A DNA stretch of 64,000 nucleotides from an uncultured Ulvibacter sp. (GTDB taxonomy: Bacteria; Bacteroidota; Bacteroidia; Flavobacteriales; Flavobacteriaceae): NCBI GenBank assembly GCA_913063405.1, contig CAJXZB010000007.1, positions 1 to 64,000 on the forward strand, given 5' to 3'. Each line of letters opens with the position of its first letter. Position 1 is the first letter of the stretch. A program made the position numbers and the translations under genes. Below the pieces are notes generated by a model. That model searched no databases and was not told the origin of the DNA. It was given only the letters and a program-made list of their open reading frames with translations. This document shows, piece by piece, positions 42,706-51,688 of the stretch.

Positions 42706-43173
42706 TTAACAATTACCGCACATCCTTGGATCTTGATCAATTGATCCATCAAGTACTTTATTGTTTAGTATATTTGGAAATTCAGGTAATGGGAAGGCCC
42801 AAGCATCTCGATGAAGATCGGTACTTTGAATAAGTGTCATCCTCAGGTTAGGAAAGCACAAGAAGTATTGTTGTCGCGCACAAACGACTTCTGTAACAGT
42901 CAGGCTCGTATCATACTCAATATGAATTACTCTATAGCCTTGAGTATTTGGAAGGAGGGTTGGAAATGGATAGTTTATGTCACATTCTATGACTTGGCCA
43001 CAAGGAGAAAGAGTCTCCGCTCTGCTTGAATTGACGTTCTCTTTATTCGGTTCATTTGTATTGATTGTTGTTTTTATGTCAATTTCCAGGGGTTGAAAAG
43101 TGCTTTCTTCAGCAGTACAACCTATCAACATAAAAATTACTGTAATACACGGAATTAAAATTTTTGTTTTCAT
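42706..43173 (-). CDS. Small Cys-containing lipoprotein upstream of the CHAT gene
   Basis: The protein has 155 aa. The N-terminus is a lipoprotein signal (MKTKILIPCITVIFMLIGCTAE) with the Cys at 19. The mature part has six or more Cys residues (LSPCGQVIECD, VVCARQQYFLC, DPRMCGNC), suggesting disulphides outside the cytoplasm. No family was recognised. Without the IS, its stop would lie about 75 bp from the CHAT gene start on the same strand, so the two were probably an operon. It could be a ligand, inhibitor or substrate of the CHAT protein. Confidence 0.7.
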   Translation of the reverse strand: MKTKILIPCITVIFMLIGCTAEESTFQPLEIDIKTTINTNEPNKENVNSSRAETLSPCGQVIECDINYPFPTLLPNTQGYRVIHIEYDTSLTVTEVVCARQQYFLCFPNLRMTLIQSTDLHRDAWAFPLPEFPNILNNKVLDGSIDQDPRMCGNC

Positions 43174-43390
43174 AATAACTGTTTTTAATGGTTTTTTAAA
43201 TATTTATATAATGCATATATCAACAAGTGACAGTTTTAGTTCAATCTTACCCAATGATCTTAAATTAAAGTTAAAACAATATATGGTAGTCGAGGTTTAT
43301 ACCAATCGGGAATTACCTTCTTATTGTTTTAAAGTGGTAAATTAGCAATAGAAAATGTATTAAATATATTACTACTTCTGTAAATTATAT

Positions 43391-43960
43391 ATGGAGTCCG
43401 AAAAAAATCATCCTCAAATAGTAGCTCTTTTACATGGAGATAAAACCATCATTGGTTTGTTGTATCAAAAATTGTTTCCCAAAGTGATTATATATGTTAG
43501 AAATAATAGTAAAGGAACTCAAGAGGATGCCGAAGAGGTTTTTCATAATGCTTTGTTCCAATTGATTACAAGAGCGAAAGTTGGAGGTGTTCAAATAAAC
43601 TCTTCTTTTGAAGCCTATGTATTTACTGTTTGCAAAAACCTTTGGCTTAAAGAATTAAGTAATAGAAAAAAGGTGGTAAGAAATGACAGTGTTTTTGAAC
43701 TAAAGGCAAATGAAGATATGGATTTGGTTTCAATTATTCAACAAGAACGGTGGGAACTGTTTGAAGAAACGCTTTTAAAATTGACTAAAAACTGTAGTGA
43801 GCTTTTAAAGGCCTATTTTAAAAAAGTACCCTATAATGAAATCATTAAAAAATTCTCTTATTCTTCTGAAAATACAGCTTTTCAAAGAATTTTTAAATGT
43901 AAAAAGAAACTCGCAGAATTGATAAAAGTTGATTCAAGATATAAAAATTTGTACTTGTAA
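43391..43960 (+). CDS. ECF-type RNA polymerase sigma factor
   Basis: The protein has 189 aa. The sigma-2 region shows DAEEVFHNALFQLI and FEAYVFTVCKNLWLKELSNRKK; the sigma-4 helix-turn-helix is PYNEIIKKFSYSSENTAFQRIFKCKKKL. The length fits an ECF sigma. It overlaps the next gene by one base (TAATG), so its partner is made in step, the standard arrangement with an anti-sigma. It probably drives the divergent lipoprotein-CHAT genes, but the target promoter is not known. Confidence 0.85.
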   Translation: MESEKNHPQIVALLHGDKTIIGLLYQKLFPKVIIYVRNNSKGTQEDAEEVFHNALFQLITRAKVGGVQINSSFEAYVFTVCKNLWLKELSNRKKVVRNDSVFELKANEDMDLVSIIQQERWELFEETLLKLTKNCSELLKAYFKKVPYNEIIKKFSYSSENTAFQRIFKCKKKLAELIKVDSRYKNLYL

Positions 43961-44754
43961 TGAATGATGAATTAAGACTTAAGATTGAAGAGTATTTAGG
44001 AGGGATCATGTCCACTTCAGAAGCAACCTTATTTGAACAAGAAATGGCGCGGAACTCTGAATTAAAGGAGGAAGTGATTTTGCAAAAGCAAATAAATCAT
44101 CATTTGAGAGATGATAAGTTAAATGCTGAAATCCCCGAAAATGAATATACAAGAAGAATACGAACATATGTTAAGAGTGATGAGGCTGCGCATATTAAGC
44201 AGGTTTTAAAAGGGGTAGAGAAAGATTATAAAGAGAGGGTTAAGAAGCCGCGTAGAAAAAACTTAATGGTTGCTGCTATACTAATAGGCGCTTTGTTGCT
44301 TTCCGGGATTGGATATTGGTACACTAGTCAGGCAACACCACAGGAATTGTATGCTAGCTACTATAGCACAAACGATTTGCCTTCAGTGATTCAAAGAGGT
44401 GATAAAGATTCTAAATTGGCTAAAGGTGCAGTCGCATTTCAGGAGAATAATTTTGAATTGGCTCTGAATTATTTTTCGGAATACATTGAAAGTACGAGTG
44501 AACTTGACCCGTTCGTATATATTTATATTGGGGTAATTAATATGGAACAAGGTAACATAGCAAGTGCTAATATGGCCTTGGATAACGCAATTGATTCTAA
44601 TACCTTGGATAGTTCTAGGGGTCTCTGGTTTAAGGCTTTGACTTATTTAAAAGCAGGTGACACTGAAAATGCAGGGCTATTCCTTAAAAAACTTGTTGAA
44701 AGCACGACCAACTTCAATTATAGTAAGGCCAAAGACTTGCTTGAAAAACTATAA
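43960..44754 (+). CDS. Membrane TPR protein, probable anti-sigma partner
   Basis: The protein has 264 aa. The N-terminal 80 residues are helical and cytoplasmic (IEEYLGGIMSTSEATLFEQEM), like the sigma-binding part of anti-sigma factors but without a zinc motif. One membrane helix (MVAAILIGALLLSGIGYWY, near 105) leads to a periplasmic part with TPR-like repeats (KGAVAFQENNFELALNYFSEYI, YIGVINMEQGNIASANMALDNAI). The ATG overlaps the sigma factor stop. It probably holds the sigma factor at the membrane and releases it on a signal read by the TPR part. It ends by overlapping convergent fabD by 6 bp. Confidence 0.75.
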   Translation: MNDELRLKIEEYLGGIMSTSEATLFEQEMARNSELKEEVILQKQINHHLRDDKLNAEIPENEYTRRIRTYVKSDEAAHIKQVLKGVEKDYKERVKKPRRKNLMVAAILIGALLLSGIGYWYTSQATPQELYASYYSTNDLPSVIQRGDKDSKLAKGAVAFQENNFELALNYFSEYIESTSELDPFVYIYIGVINMEQGNIASANMALDNAIDSNTLDSSRGLWFKALTYLKAGDTENAGLFLKKLVESTTNFNYSKAKDLLEKL

Positions 44755-45630
44755 GGCAGCTTTTTCTGTTTCAGATTCTCTATTGATTTTCTTAACCAAT
44801 CCTTGAAGCACATTTCCTGGCCCCACTTCGGTAAAGCTTATTGCTCCATCTTTGATCATATTTTGAACACTCTGGGTCCATTTTACGGGAGCCGTTAATT
44901 GTGAGATAAGGTTTTCTTTTATTTCTGAAGGATCTGTAACTGCCACGGTACTTACATTTTGGTAAATAGGGCAGGCGGGTTCTGTAAATTTCGTGGACTC
45001 AATTGCGAGTGCTAATTCTTCACGAGCAGGTTCCATTAACGGGCTATGAAACGCTCCACCAACAGGTAATAAAAGTGCTCTTCGCGCACCCGCTTCCTTC
45101 AAGGATTTACAGGCCGTTCCAACTGCTTCTAAATCTCCAGATATTACTAGTTGACCTGGGCAGTTGTAGTTTGCTGCTACCACAATTCCAGGAGTATTTG
45201 CGCAAATGTCTTCTACTAATTTATCCTCTAATCCCAATACTGCTGCCATTGTGGAAGGGGTCATTTCGCACGCTTTTTGCATGGCTAGGGCACGTTTGTA
45301 AACTAATTTCAGGCCGTCACTAAAGGCAAGTGTCCTGTTGGCTACCAAAGCAGAGATTTCTCCAAGAGAATGTCCTGCAACCATTTCGGGTTGAAAAGAT
45401 GCTCCAAGAACTTCAGCCAATATTGTGGAATGCAAAAATATAGCTGGCTGTGTTACTCGTGTTTCTTTCAGTTCTTCGGGACCTCCTTCGAACATGGTTT
45501 TAGTAATATCAAACCCTAACACGTCATTTGCATGTTTAAAAAGATCTTTGGCTTTTTGAGAAGATTCGTATAAATCAAGTCCCATTCCTGTGAATTGGGC
45601 ACCTTGTCCCGGAAATATATATGCCTTCAT
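44749..45630 (-). CDS. fabD: Malonyl-CoA:ACP transacylase
   Basis: The protein has 293 aa with the family landmarks: FPGQGAQFTGMG at the N-terminus, nucleophile Ser in VAGHSLGE, Arg in YKRALAMQKA, His in GGAFHSPLM and Gln in ISQLTAPVKWT. It loads malonyl onto ACP to feed fatty acid synthesis in the cytoplasm. It is complete and of usual length. The stop overlaps the end of the convergent TPR gene. It stands alone rather than in a fab operon. Confidence 0.95.
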   Translation of the reverse strand: MKAYIFPGQGAQFTGMGLDLYESSQKAKDLFKHANDVLGFDITKTMFEGGPEELKETRVTQPAIFLHSTILAEVLGASFQPEMVAGHSLGEISALVANRTLAFSDGLKLVYKRALAMQKACEMTPSTMAAVLGLEDKLVEDICANTPGIVVAANYNCPGQLVISGDLEAVGTACKSLKEAGARRALLLPVGGAFHSPLMEPAREELALAIESTKFTEPACPIYQNVSTVAVTDPSEIKENLISQLTAPVKWTQSVQNMIKDGAISFTEVGPGNVLQGLVKKINRESETEKAAL

Positions 45631-45688
45631 AATTGATGGTTTAGTACTGCAAAAATAGGACTTTCAATCTATTCTTTGAGAAAACAAA

Positions 45689-46171
45689 TTACTTTCTCAC
45701 AAAGGTTTGATAGCTAAATGCAAACTCGTGACGTTCGTCTTTATTGTGGGACACTTCATTTATAAGATTCCACTTATCTTCCGGAATATTAGGAAAAAAG
45801 GTATCTGCATCAAATGTTCCATCTACTCTTGTTAATTCAATTTTATCTGCATAATCAACTCCCAAGGTATAAATTTCTCCGCCGCCAATAATAAATGGCT
45901 GTATGTCCTCTTTGGCTATATCAAGTGCTTCTTCTATGTCGTGAACTACAATGGCTCCATTTTTTTTATAATTAGAATTACGGGTAATTACAACATGTAT
46001 ACGATTGGGAAGTGGCTTGGGAAAGGATTCGAATGTCTTTCGTCCCATAATGATATGATGTCCAGTAGTGAGCTGTTTAAAGCGTTTAAAATCATCTGGT
46101 AAATGCCAAACCAAATCATTGTCTTTTCCTAATTCATTGTTTCTCCCAGCTGCCGCTATTATCGTAATCAT
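45689..46171 (-). CDS. folA: Dihydrofolate reductase
   Basis: The protein is 160 aa from the ATG at 46171; the longer open frame to 46312 is a shadow of the upstream gene. Key residues are present: Asp in LVWHLPDDFKRFK, GRKTFESFPKPLPNR for NADPH, and IIGGGEIYTLG. It reduces dihydrofolate to tetrahydrofolate with NADPH. The ATG overlaps the stop of the 2TM gene by 4 bp (ATGA). It probably works with thyA, found 2 kb away on the same strand, to recycle folate during dTMP synthesis. Confidence 0.95.
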   Translation of the reverse strand: MITIIAAAGRNNELGKDNDLVWHLPDDFKRFKQLTTGHHIIMGRKTFESFPKPLPNRIHVVITRNSNYKKNGAIVVHDIEEALDIAKEDIQPFIIGGGEIYTLGVDYADKIELTRVDGTFDADTFFPNIPEDKWNLINEVSHNKDERHEFAFSYQTFVRK

Positions 46172-46590
46172 CTTACTTCTGGAGGTTTTGGGTTGTGAAA
46201 CTCGTTTTTTTTTACATCTTCCATAGTAGCTTCTTTCACGGCCTGTTTTTTGAGTTCGGCTAGTCGAACTTCTTGCTTTACCTTTAGTTTTTCCAGTTGT
46301 TGATGTTCCCATTCCTTACCCATAAATGAATTCATTATAAAGACATTGAATAAGTGAATTAGAAAAAGAAAAGCCCAGATAAGAATTGCCCATACAAACC
46401 AATTTTTAATAAAGAAGTCGTCTCCATATCCAAGAACGGGATTTATGATAATAAGGAAAACACAGCCCACCAGAAATACAATAAAATGCCGCATTAATCT
46501 TTTCTTCTGATTTATCCTAGATTGAGCATACTCGTACTGTTCCCGTTGTTCGGGGTCAATTCTATCCGTTTTTTTAGCTTTTGAAAACAT
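46168..46590 (-). CDS. 2TM domain-containing membrane protein
   Basis: The protein has 140 aa. A charged N-terminus is followed by two membrane helices (residues 35-55 and 65-90: FIVFLVGCVFLIIINPVLG and FVWAILIWAFLFLIHLFNVF). A long amphipathic C-terminal helix with many Lys, Glu and Gln (KLKVKQEVRLAELKKQ) comes next. This layout fits the small 2TM domain family of Bacteroidota, whose function is unknown. It is coupled to folA by a 4-bp overlap. Confidence 0.75.
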   Translation of the reverse strand: MFSKAKKTDRIDPEQREQYEYAQSRINQKKRLMRHFIVFLVGCVFLIIINPVLGYGDDFFIKNWFVWAILIWAFLFLIHLFNVFIMNSFMGKEWEHQQLEKLKVKQEVRLAELKKQAVKEATMEDVKKNEFHNPKPPEVR

Positions 46591-46682
46591 TGTTCATTAC
46601 TTTTATCCTGCCCCTAATTTACTCAAAAGAATAAGGCTTGGCACTGTAAAATTACCGAATTTTCATTTATCGCTTTCAATTC

Positions 46683-47768
46683 ATGATGGAATTAAAAAAA
46701 GAATTTCCAGTATTAGATAAATATACATATTTAAACACCGCCTCCTGTGGGCTTCTTTCAAAATCGCTAGTGGAATGGCGACAGCAACATGACATTGATC
46801 TTATGGAAGATGGGAGTGTTTTTCGTGATCGGCACAAACCTCATATCGAAAGGGTTCGCGGGGCGGTTGCGAGTTTTTTTGATGCTTCGGAGAGTGAAAC
46901 AGCGTTAGTGCCAAATTTTTCTTTTGGCTTTAATAGCTTGCTGAGTGGCTTACCAAAAAACCTGAAGGTTCTGTTGCTAACGTTCGATTACCCTTCAATA
47001 AATTGGCCCGTAGAGCATCGTGATTTCGATGTTTGTTATGCCCGAATCGATGAGAATTTGGAGCGGAATATTGAGGAAGCAATCACACAGCACCAGCCCG
47101 ATGTGTTTGCCTTTAGTTTGGTGCAGTACCTCTCTGGCATCAAAATAGATTTTGAGTTTTTGAAGCGTTTGAAAGCCTATCATCCAGATTTATTGATAAT
47201 AGGAGATGGAACGCAATTTTTAGGAACTTCAAGGTTTAGTTTTGCTGAAAGCGGGTTAGATGTTTTGGGGGCGAGCACTTATAAATGGATGCTTGCAGGC
47301 TATGGAAACGGAGTGCTTATGATAAAAGCAGAGACGCAAAAGAAGATATTCCCTGAAACGATTGGTTTTAATTCGGCGGATGACATGTTGAGTAAACATG
47401 ATGAAATTTCATTTGTTAAGCGTTTTGAGCCTGGTCATCAGGATACCCTTAATTACGGAAGTTTGGAGCGATCTATCCAATTTTTAAACAATGTTGGAAT
47501 GGACAAAGTGGAAGAAAAAATAGAAAGCCTTTCAAACATCGCGAAGTCTCGCCTTTCTGAATTGGGATTGTTAGATGATATCGTTATGAAGCGAGATCAA
47601 CATTCGAACATTTTCAATATTAAAGGAAATAATACTTTGTTTCAGAAACTAAAAGAGAATAATATAATCTGCTCTCAACGTGCTCATGGAATTCGAGTGA
47701 GCTTTCATTTCTATAATACAGAGGAGGATGTGGACAAGTTGATATCCGTTATGTCAACAAATTTGTAG
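46683..47768 (+). CDS. Class V-fold PLP aminotransferase/desulfurase-like protein
   Basis: The protein has 361 aa. It is a fold-type I PLP enzyme: YTYLNTASCGLLSKS at the N-terminus, the PLP Asp in LIIGDGTQFLG and the Schiff-base Lys in LGASTYKWMLAGYG. The active-site Cys expected of a cysteine desulfurase is not evident, so it could be an aminotransferase or lyase relative (selenocysteine lyase or isopenicillin N epimerase-like). The substrate is unknown. The start may be 46683 or 46686, as two ATGs lie in a row. It is divergent from the 2TM-folA pair. Confidence 0.8.
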   Translation: MMELKKEFPVLDKYTYLNTASCGLLSKSLVEWRQQHDIDLMEDGSVFRDRHKPHIERVRGAVASFFDASESETALVPNFSFGFNSLLSGLPKNLKVLLLTFDYPSINWPVEHRDFDVCYARIDENLERNIEEAITQHQPDVFAFSLVQYLSGIKIDFEFLKRLKAYHPDLLIIGDGTQFLGTSRFSFAESGLDVLGASTYKWMLAGYGNGVLMIKAETQKKIFPETIGFNSADDMLSKHDEISFVKRFEPGHQDTLNYGSLERSIQFLNNVGMDKVEEKIESLSNIAKSRLSELGLLDDIVMKRDQHSNIFNIKGNNTLFQKLKENNIICSQRAHGIRVSFHFYNTEEDVDKLISVMSTNL

Positions 47769-47809
47769 ACATAAAAAGATGCTCATATTTTTAACTTAGG
47801 CACTTTTTT

Positions 47810-48241
47810 TTATTTTCCTGTCTTAAAATTAAATGGAACAGTGTATTTAATAGCTCTTGGTTTTCCTGCCAACATTCCTGGTTTCATTTTTGGAATTGCT
47901 TTTATGTTTCTCTTCGCTTCAGCCTGTAATCCTGGGCTTCCACCAGTGGCACTTTTTATCTCAACAAGTCCTTTGGTGTTTATTATAAAGTCCACAACAA
48001 CTCTCCCTTGAACATTTTTTTTGTACTCTGCAACGGGGTACTTAAAGTTTTTTACAATGTGTTGCATTAGTTTTTTATCAAAACAGGCATCTCTTTGATA
48101 CACATTGTTGCTCTCACAGCCTGGCCAAACCGGAGCTATCTCCTTCATGGTAACGGTATTTCTGTTTACATCACCCCATTCTTCTTGGGCAACAGATATA
48201 GTAGATAATAAAAGGGATAGAATAATTAGTAAATTTTTCAT
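47810..48241 (-). CDS. TonB C-terminal domain protein (energy-transducer-like)
   Basis: The protein has 143 aa. After a signal peptide (LLIILSLLLSTISVAQ) it carries a TonB_C-like domain with FKYPVAEYKKNVQGRVVVDFIINTKGLVEI and a following IPKMKPGMLAGKPRAIKYTVPFNF. There is no inner-membrane anchor or Pro-rich spacer, so it is a secreted periplasmic TonB-domain protein rather than a classical TonB. Bacteroidota have many such proteins. The role is unknown. It follows thyA by 14 bp on the same strand. Confidence 0.8.
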   Translation of the reverse strand: MKNLLIILSLLLSTISVAQEEWGDVNRNTVTMKEIAPVWPGCESNNVYQRDACFDKKLMQHIVKNFKYPVAEYKKNVQGRVVVDFIINTKGLVEIKSATGGSPGLQAEAKRNIKAIPKMKPGMLAGKPRAIKYTVPFNFKTGK

Positions 48242-48255
48242 AAGTAGGTTTTAAG

Positions 48256-49080
48256 TTAAATTGCCACTGCTCCCTTGATATGGGGATGGGGATTATAATC
48301 AACTAATGTAAAGTCATCAAATTTGAAGCCAAAAATATCTTTGACCTCTGGATTTAACAACATTTTCGGTAAAGCCCGCGGTTCTCGGGATAATTGAAGC
48401 TCAATTTGCTCCATATGGTTACTATAAATATGGGCATCACCAAAGGTATGTATAAAATCTCCGGCCTCATATCCACAAACTTGAGCCATCATCATAGTGA
48501 GCAGCGCATAAGAACCAATATTAAAAGGAACACCAAGGAAAATATCTGCGCTACGCTGATATAACTGACAGGAAAGTTTTCCGTCTGCAACGTAAAACTG
48601 AAAGAACGCATGACAGGGTGGGAGCGCGGCTTTTCCATTCGCAATATTTTCATTAAAAGGTTTTGAGGTGTCAGGCATTACGCTAGGATTCCAGGCACTT
48701 ACTAACATTCGTCTACTATCAGGATTGTTTTTTAAAGTCTCAATGATATCTGCAATTTGATCAATCTCTTCACTGTTCCAGTTGCGCCATTGATGTCCAT
48801 AAACAGGGCCTAAATCGCCACGTTCATCTGCCCATTCATTCCAAATACGGACGCCGTTATCTTTAAGATAATTAATATTTGTATCACCATTTAAGAACCA
48901 TAATAGCTCATAAACCATAGATTTTAGGTGTACCTTCTTAGTGGTCACCATGGGAAAACCTTTACTTAGGTCGAAACGCATTTGGTGTCCAAATACACTC
49001 TTGGTTCCTGTGCCAGTTCTATCGTGCTTTTCAGCACCATTTTCAACTACGTGTTTTATTAGATCAAGGTATTGCTTCAT
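48256..49080 (-). CDS. thyA: Thymidylate synthase
   Basis: The protein has 274 aa. Motifs are typical: [18 protein letters not shown], the catalytic Cys in [31 protein letters not shown] and a C-terminal [10 protein letters not shown]. It methylates dUMP to dTMP using methylene-tetrahydrofolate. The length fits the short bacterial form. It runs in the same direction as folA, 2 kb away, and is near a nucleoside transporter gene. Confidence 0.96.
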   Translation of the reverse strand: MKQYLDLIKHVVENGAEKHDRTGTGTKSVFGHQMRFDLSKGFPMVTTKKVHLKSMVYELLWFLNGDTNINYLKDNGVRIWNEWADERGDLGPVYGHQWRNWNSEEIDQIADIIETLKNNPDSRRMLVSAWNPSVMPDTSKPFNENIANGKAALPPCHAFFQFYVADGKLSCQLYQRSADIFLGVPFNIGSYALLTMMMAQVCGYEAGDFIHTFGDAHIYSNHMEQIELQLSREPRALPKMLLNPEVKDIFGFKFDDFTLVDYNPHPHIKGAVAI

Positions 49081-49221
49081 ATCTACTTCCTGCGAACGCA
49101 GGAATCCATTAAAAATTATAAAAAACGAAAATAAAAAAAAGTATTAGATGGAAAGAATAGATAGATCTTTAGATTTTAAAAGTTATTAACTTATAAAAAA
49201 TACTGCTTTCCAAAAAATCTA

Positions 49222-50940
49222 CTATCCAATAACCATTCCTGCAATAGCGGCCGATATTAAAGAAGCAATAGTTCCTCCTAACAATGCCTTCATTCCAAAT
49301 TTTGATAAAGTCTTACGTTGCCCGGGGGCAAGAGAACCAATGCCTCCAATTTGAATTCCAATAGAGGCAAAGTTTGCAAACCCACAAAGCATATAGGTGG
49401 CCATAATGATCGACTTTTCATACTTTAAATGGGTGGCATTTGCAACATTTTTTAAATCTGCTAGTTGTATATATCCTACAAATTCACTAGCAGCAAGTTT
49501 AATCCCTAACAACTGTCCCATCATCATCATATCTTCCTTGGCTACACCAACAAGCCACATAAGAGGAGCGAATACTGTCCCCAAAATAGCTTCTAGAGAT
49601 AGCGCATTATAAGATGAGTTTGCGGCTACCCAATCATTTAATGAGGTCGTCTCGCCAACCCAGCCCAAGATTCCATTGAACATTGCAATAAATGCTACAA
49701 AAACCAAAAGCATTGCCCCAACATTAACGGCTAGTTTCAACCCTTCGGTAGTGCCATTTGCGATCGCGTCAAGGATGTTCGATCCTATCTTTTCTGAAGA
49801 AACTTTTACATCGGTATTTACCGCCTCTGTTTGAGGAAATAGTATCTTAGAAATTACAATCGCCCCAGGAGCCGCCATAACTGATGCAGCCAATAAATGC
49901 TTTGCAAATTTCAATCTAAGTACTGGGTCATCGCCGCCAAGAAATCCAATATAGGCAGCGAGAACCGCTCCAGCCACCGTGGCCATCCCGCCAATCATCA
50001 CCAAAAGCATTTCGGATTTTGTCATTTTTTCCAGATACGCTTTGATTAATAGCGGGGCCTCCGTTTGACCTAAAAAGATATTCCCTGCAACACTTAAACT
50101 TTCAGCTCCGGATATTCTCAAAGCCTTTGATAATAACCAGCCCATTGCTTTTACAACCTTCTGAATAATTCCTAAGTAGAACAATAAAGAGGTAAGCGCA
50201 GAGAAGAATATAATGGTTGGCAATACCTGAAATGCAAATATAAACCCGAAGGTGTCCATATCTACCACAAGTCCTTCAAAAAGGAATTTGCTACCTGCCC
50301 GTGTAAAATCGAGTATGCTAATGAAAACTTTTCCAATTGCCTCAAAAATGCTTTGAATAAAAGGAACTTTTAAAACCCCAATGGCAATAATAAGTTGAAG
50401 TATTAGTCCAATACCGACGGTTCGCCAATTTACCGCTTTTCTATTCGAACTAAATAAATAGGCAATAAAAAGTAAGGTAAACATTCCTAATATACCTCTC
50501 CAAAGGCTGTTAATCGAAAATCCTTGAACAGGGACAATCTCATCCATTTCCTCTTCGTCCATCGATAGGATAACTTCTGCATCTTTTTTGGCATTGACAA
50601 AGCTATACCGAACATTATTCTCTGCAAAGGCCAAGGTGCTATCTGTAATTTCTGAAACCCGGTATCTTCGAATTGTATCGGTTGGCTGATTGTAAAAAAG
50701 AACTAGTAGATTATTTTGAAGAATATAGTCTCCAGTTGCTTTCAGGTTGTCTTTTGCCTCTAGGTGGTATTCAAAAGCCCCATCCGCTAGATTAAAAACA
50801 TCTGTTTTAGAATTAATAGAAAAGAGTGACTCACCAGTTTTACTTTCAATACTTGAAAATTTCCAATTTTGTTCTAGGGTCTGTCCGAAGTTTTTTCCGA
50901 AGAAAATAAATACAAAGGCAATAATTAAAACTCTCTTCAT
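49222..50940 (-). CDS. CNT/NupC-type nucleoside transporter with extracytoplasmic N-domain
   Basis: The protein has 572 aa. Residues 1-20 are a signal peptide (VLIIAFVFIFFGKNFGQ). Residues 20-120 are a small beta domain that looks lipocalin-like (WKFSSIESKTGESLFSIN, DTIRRYRVSEITDSTLAFAENNVRYSF). The rest (from about 145) is the concentrative nucleoside transporter fold with about ten helices, including GQTEAPLLIKAYLEKMTKSE and CGFANFASIGIQIGGIG. It should import nucleosides with Na+ or H+. E. coli NupC has 400 aa and no such N-terminal domain. The thymidylate and folate genes are close by. Confidence 0.88.
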   Translation of the reverse strand: MKRVLIIAFVFIFFGKNFGQTLEQNWKFSSIESKTGESLFSINSKTDVFNLADGAFEYHLEAKDNLKATGDYILQNNLLVLFYNQPTDTIRRYRVSEITDSTLAFAENNVRYSFVNAKKDAEVILSMDEEEMDEIVPVQGFSINSLWRGILGMFTLLFIAYLFSSNRKAVNWRTVGIGLILQLIIAIGVLKVPFIQSIFEAIGKVFISILDFTRAGSKFLFEGLVVDMDTFGFIFAFQVLPTIIFFSALTSLLFYLGIIQKVVKAMGWLLSKALRISGAESLSVAGNIFLGQTEAPLLIKAYLEKMTKSEMLLVMIGGMATVAGAVLAAYIGFLGGDDPVLRLKFAKHLLAASVMAAPGAIVISKILFPQTEAVNTDVKVSSEKIGSNILDAIANGTTEGLKLAVNVGAMLLVFVAFIAMFNGILGWVGETTSLNDWVAANSSYNALSLEAILGTVFAPLMWLVGVAKEDMMMMGQLLGIKLAASEFVGYIQLADLKNVANATHLKYEKSIIMATYMLCGFANFASIGIQIGGIGSLAPGQRKTLSKFGMKALLGGTIASLISAAIAGMVIG

Positions 50941-50978
50941 AAGGTGAGTGCGTAGCTTTTAAACACTAAAGATAACCC

Positions 50979-51605
50979 CTATCTTTTTGAAATTTCATCT
51001 CTTATTCTAGCGGCAGTCTCATAATCTTCATTGGTCACGGCTTGATCCAGCATTTGATTTAATTCTTTCAGCGTATGTTTCGCATAATCTCCACCAGTTG
51101 CTTTTTCAGACTCTTTATCTGTTCCTAAAATGAGTTCTTCAATAACGGCATCTTCTTCCTCGGATATATTCTGTTTTTTCTTTTTCGGAGAGGTTTTTAA
51201 GAAGATACCTGCCTTGTCAAGGATGTTTTTATATGTAAAAATTGGTGCTTTAAAACGCAATGCAAGGGCAATGGCATCGCTCGTTCTAGCATCAATTATC
51301 TCTTCAATTTTATCACGTTCACAGATAATGCTCGAATAAAACACACCATCAACCAATTTATGGATAATCACTTGTTTAACAACTATTTCAAAACGGTCTG
51401 AAAAATTTTTGAAAAGATCATGCGTTAAAGGCCTGAGAGGTTTAATTTCTTCTTCTAAAGCAATTGCAATAGATTGGGCCTCAAAAGCACCAATAACAAT
51501 TGGTAGTTTGCGGTCTCCATCTACTTCGCTCAAAATAAGAGCGTAGGCTCCGTTTTGTGTTTGGCTATAAGAAATACCCTTAATATTAAGTCTTACTAAA
51601 CTCAT
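50979..51605 (-). CDS. Bifunctional nuclease family protein (DUF151) with UVR motif
   Basis: The protein has 208 aa. Residues 1-130 match the bifunctional nuclease domain: LPIVIGAFEAQSIAIALE, RPLTHDLF and IDARTSDAIALALRFKAPIF. The C-terminus is a UvrB/UvrC-type motif (LKELNQMLDQAVTNEDYETAARIRDEISKR), a helical hairpin used for protein binding. Such proteins are linked to nucleic-acid metabolism or RNA/DNA cleavage. The gene lies 38 bp from the transporter gene and follows etfA. Confidence 0.88.
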   Translation of the reverse strand: MSLVRLNIKGISYSQTQNGAYALILSEVDGDRKLPIVIGAFEAQSIAIALEEEIKPLRPLTHDLFKNFSDRFEIVVKQVIIHKLVDGVFYSSIICERDKIEEIIDARTSDAIALALRFKAPIFTYKNILDKAGIFLKTSPKKKKQNISEEEDAVIEELILGTDKESEKATGGDYAKHTLKELNQMLDQAVTNEDYETAARIRDEISKR

Positions 51606-51613
51606 AATTTGAA

Positions 51614-51657
51614 TAAAAAAAGCTGTTTAAATTAGGACGTTCCCATATCTAAACAGC
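51614..51657 (-). terminator. Terminator after etfA
   Basis: On the minus strand GCTGTTTA (51650-51657) pairs with TAAACAGC (51622-51629) across a 20-base loop. It is followed by seven Us. It ends the etfBA transcript before the nuclease gene. Confidence 0.75.
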
Positions 51658-51688
51658 CCTTTTTTATAAGGCACAAAGTAATAAAAAA

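Noticed and set aside
46172-46312. Longer folA frame starting at 46312
   Set aside because: The added residues are a basic out-of-frame shadow of the 2TM gene; DHFR starts at MITIIAA (46171) with an ATGA overlap.
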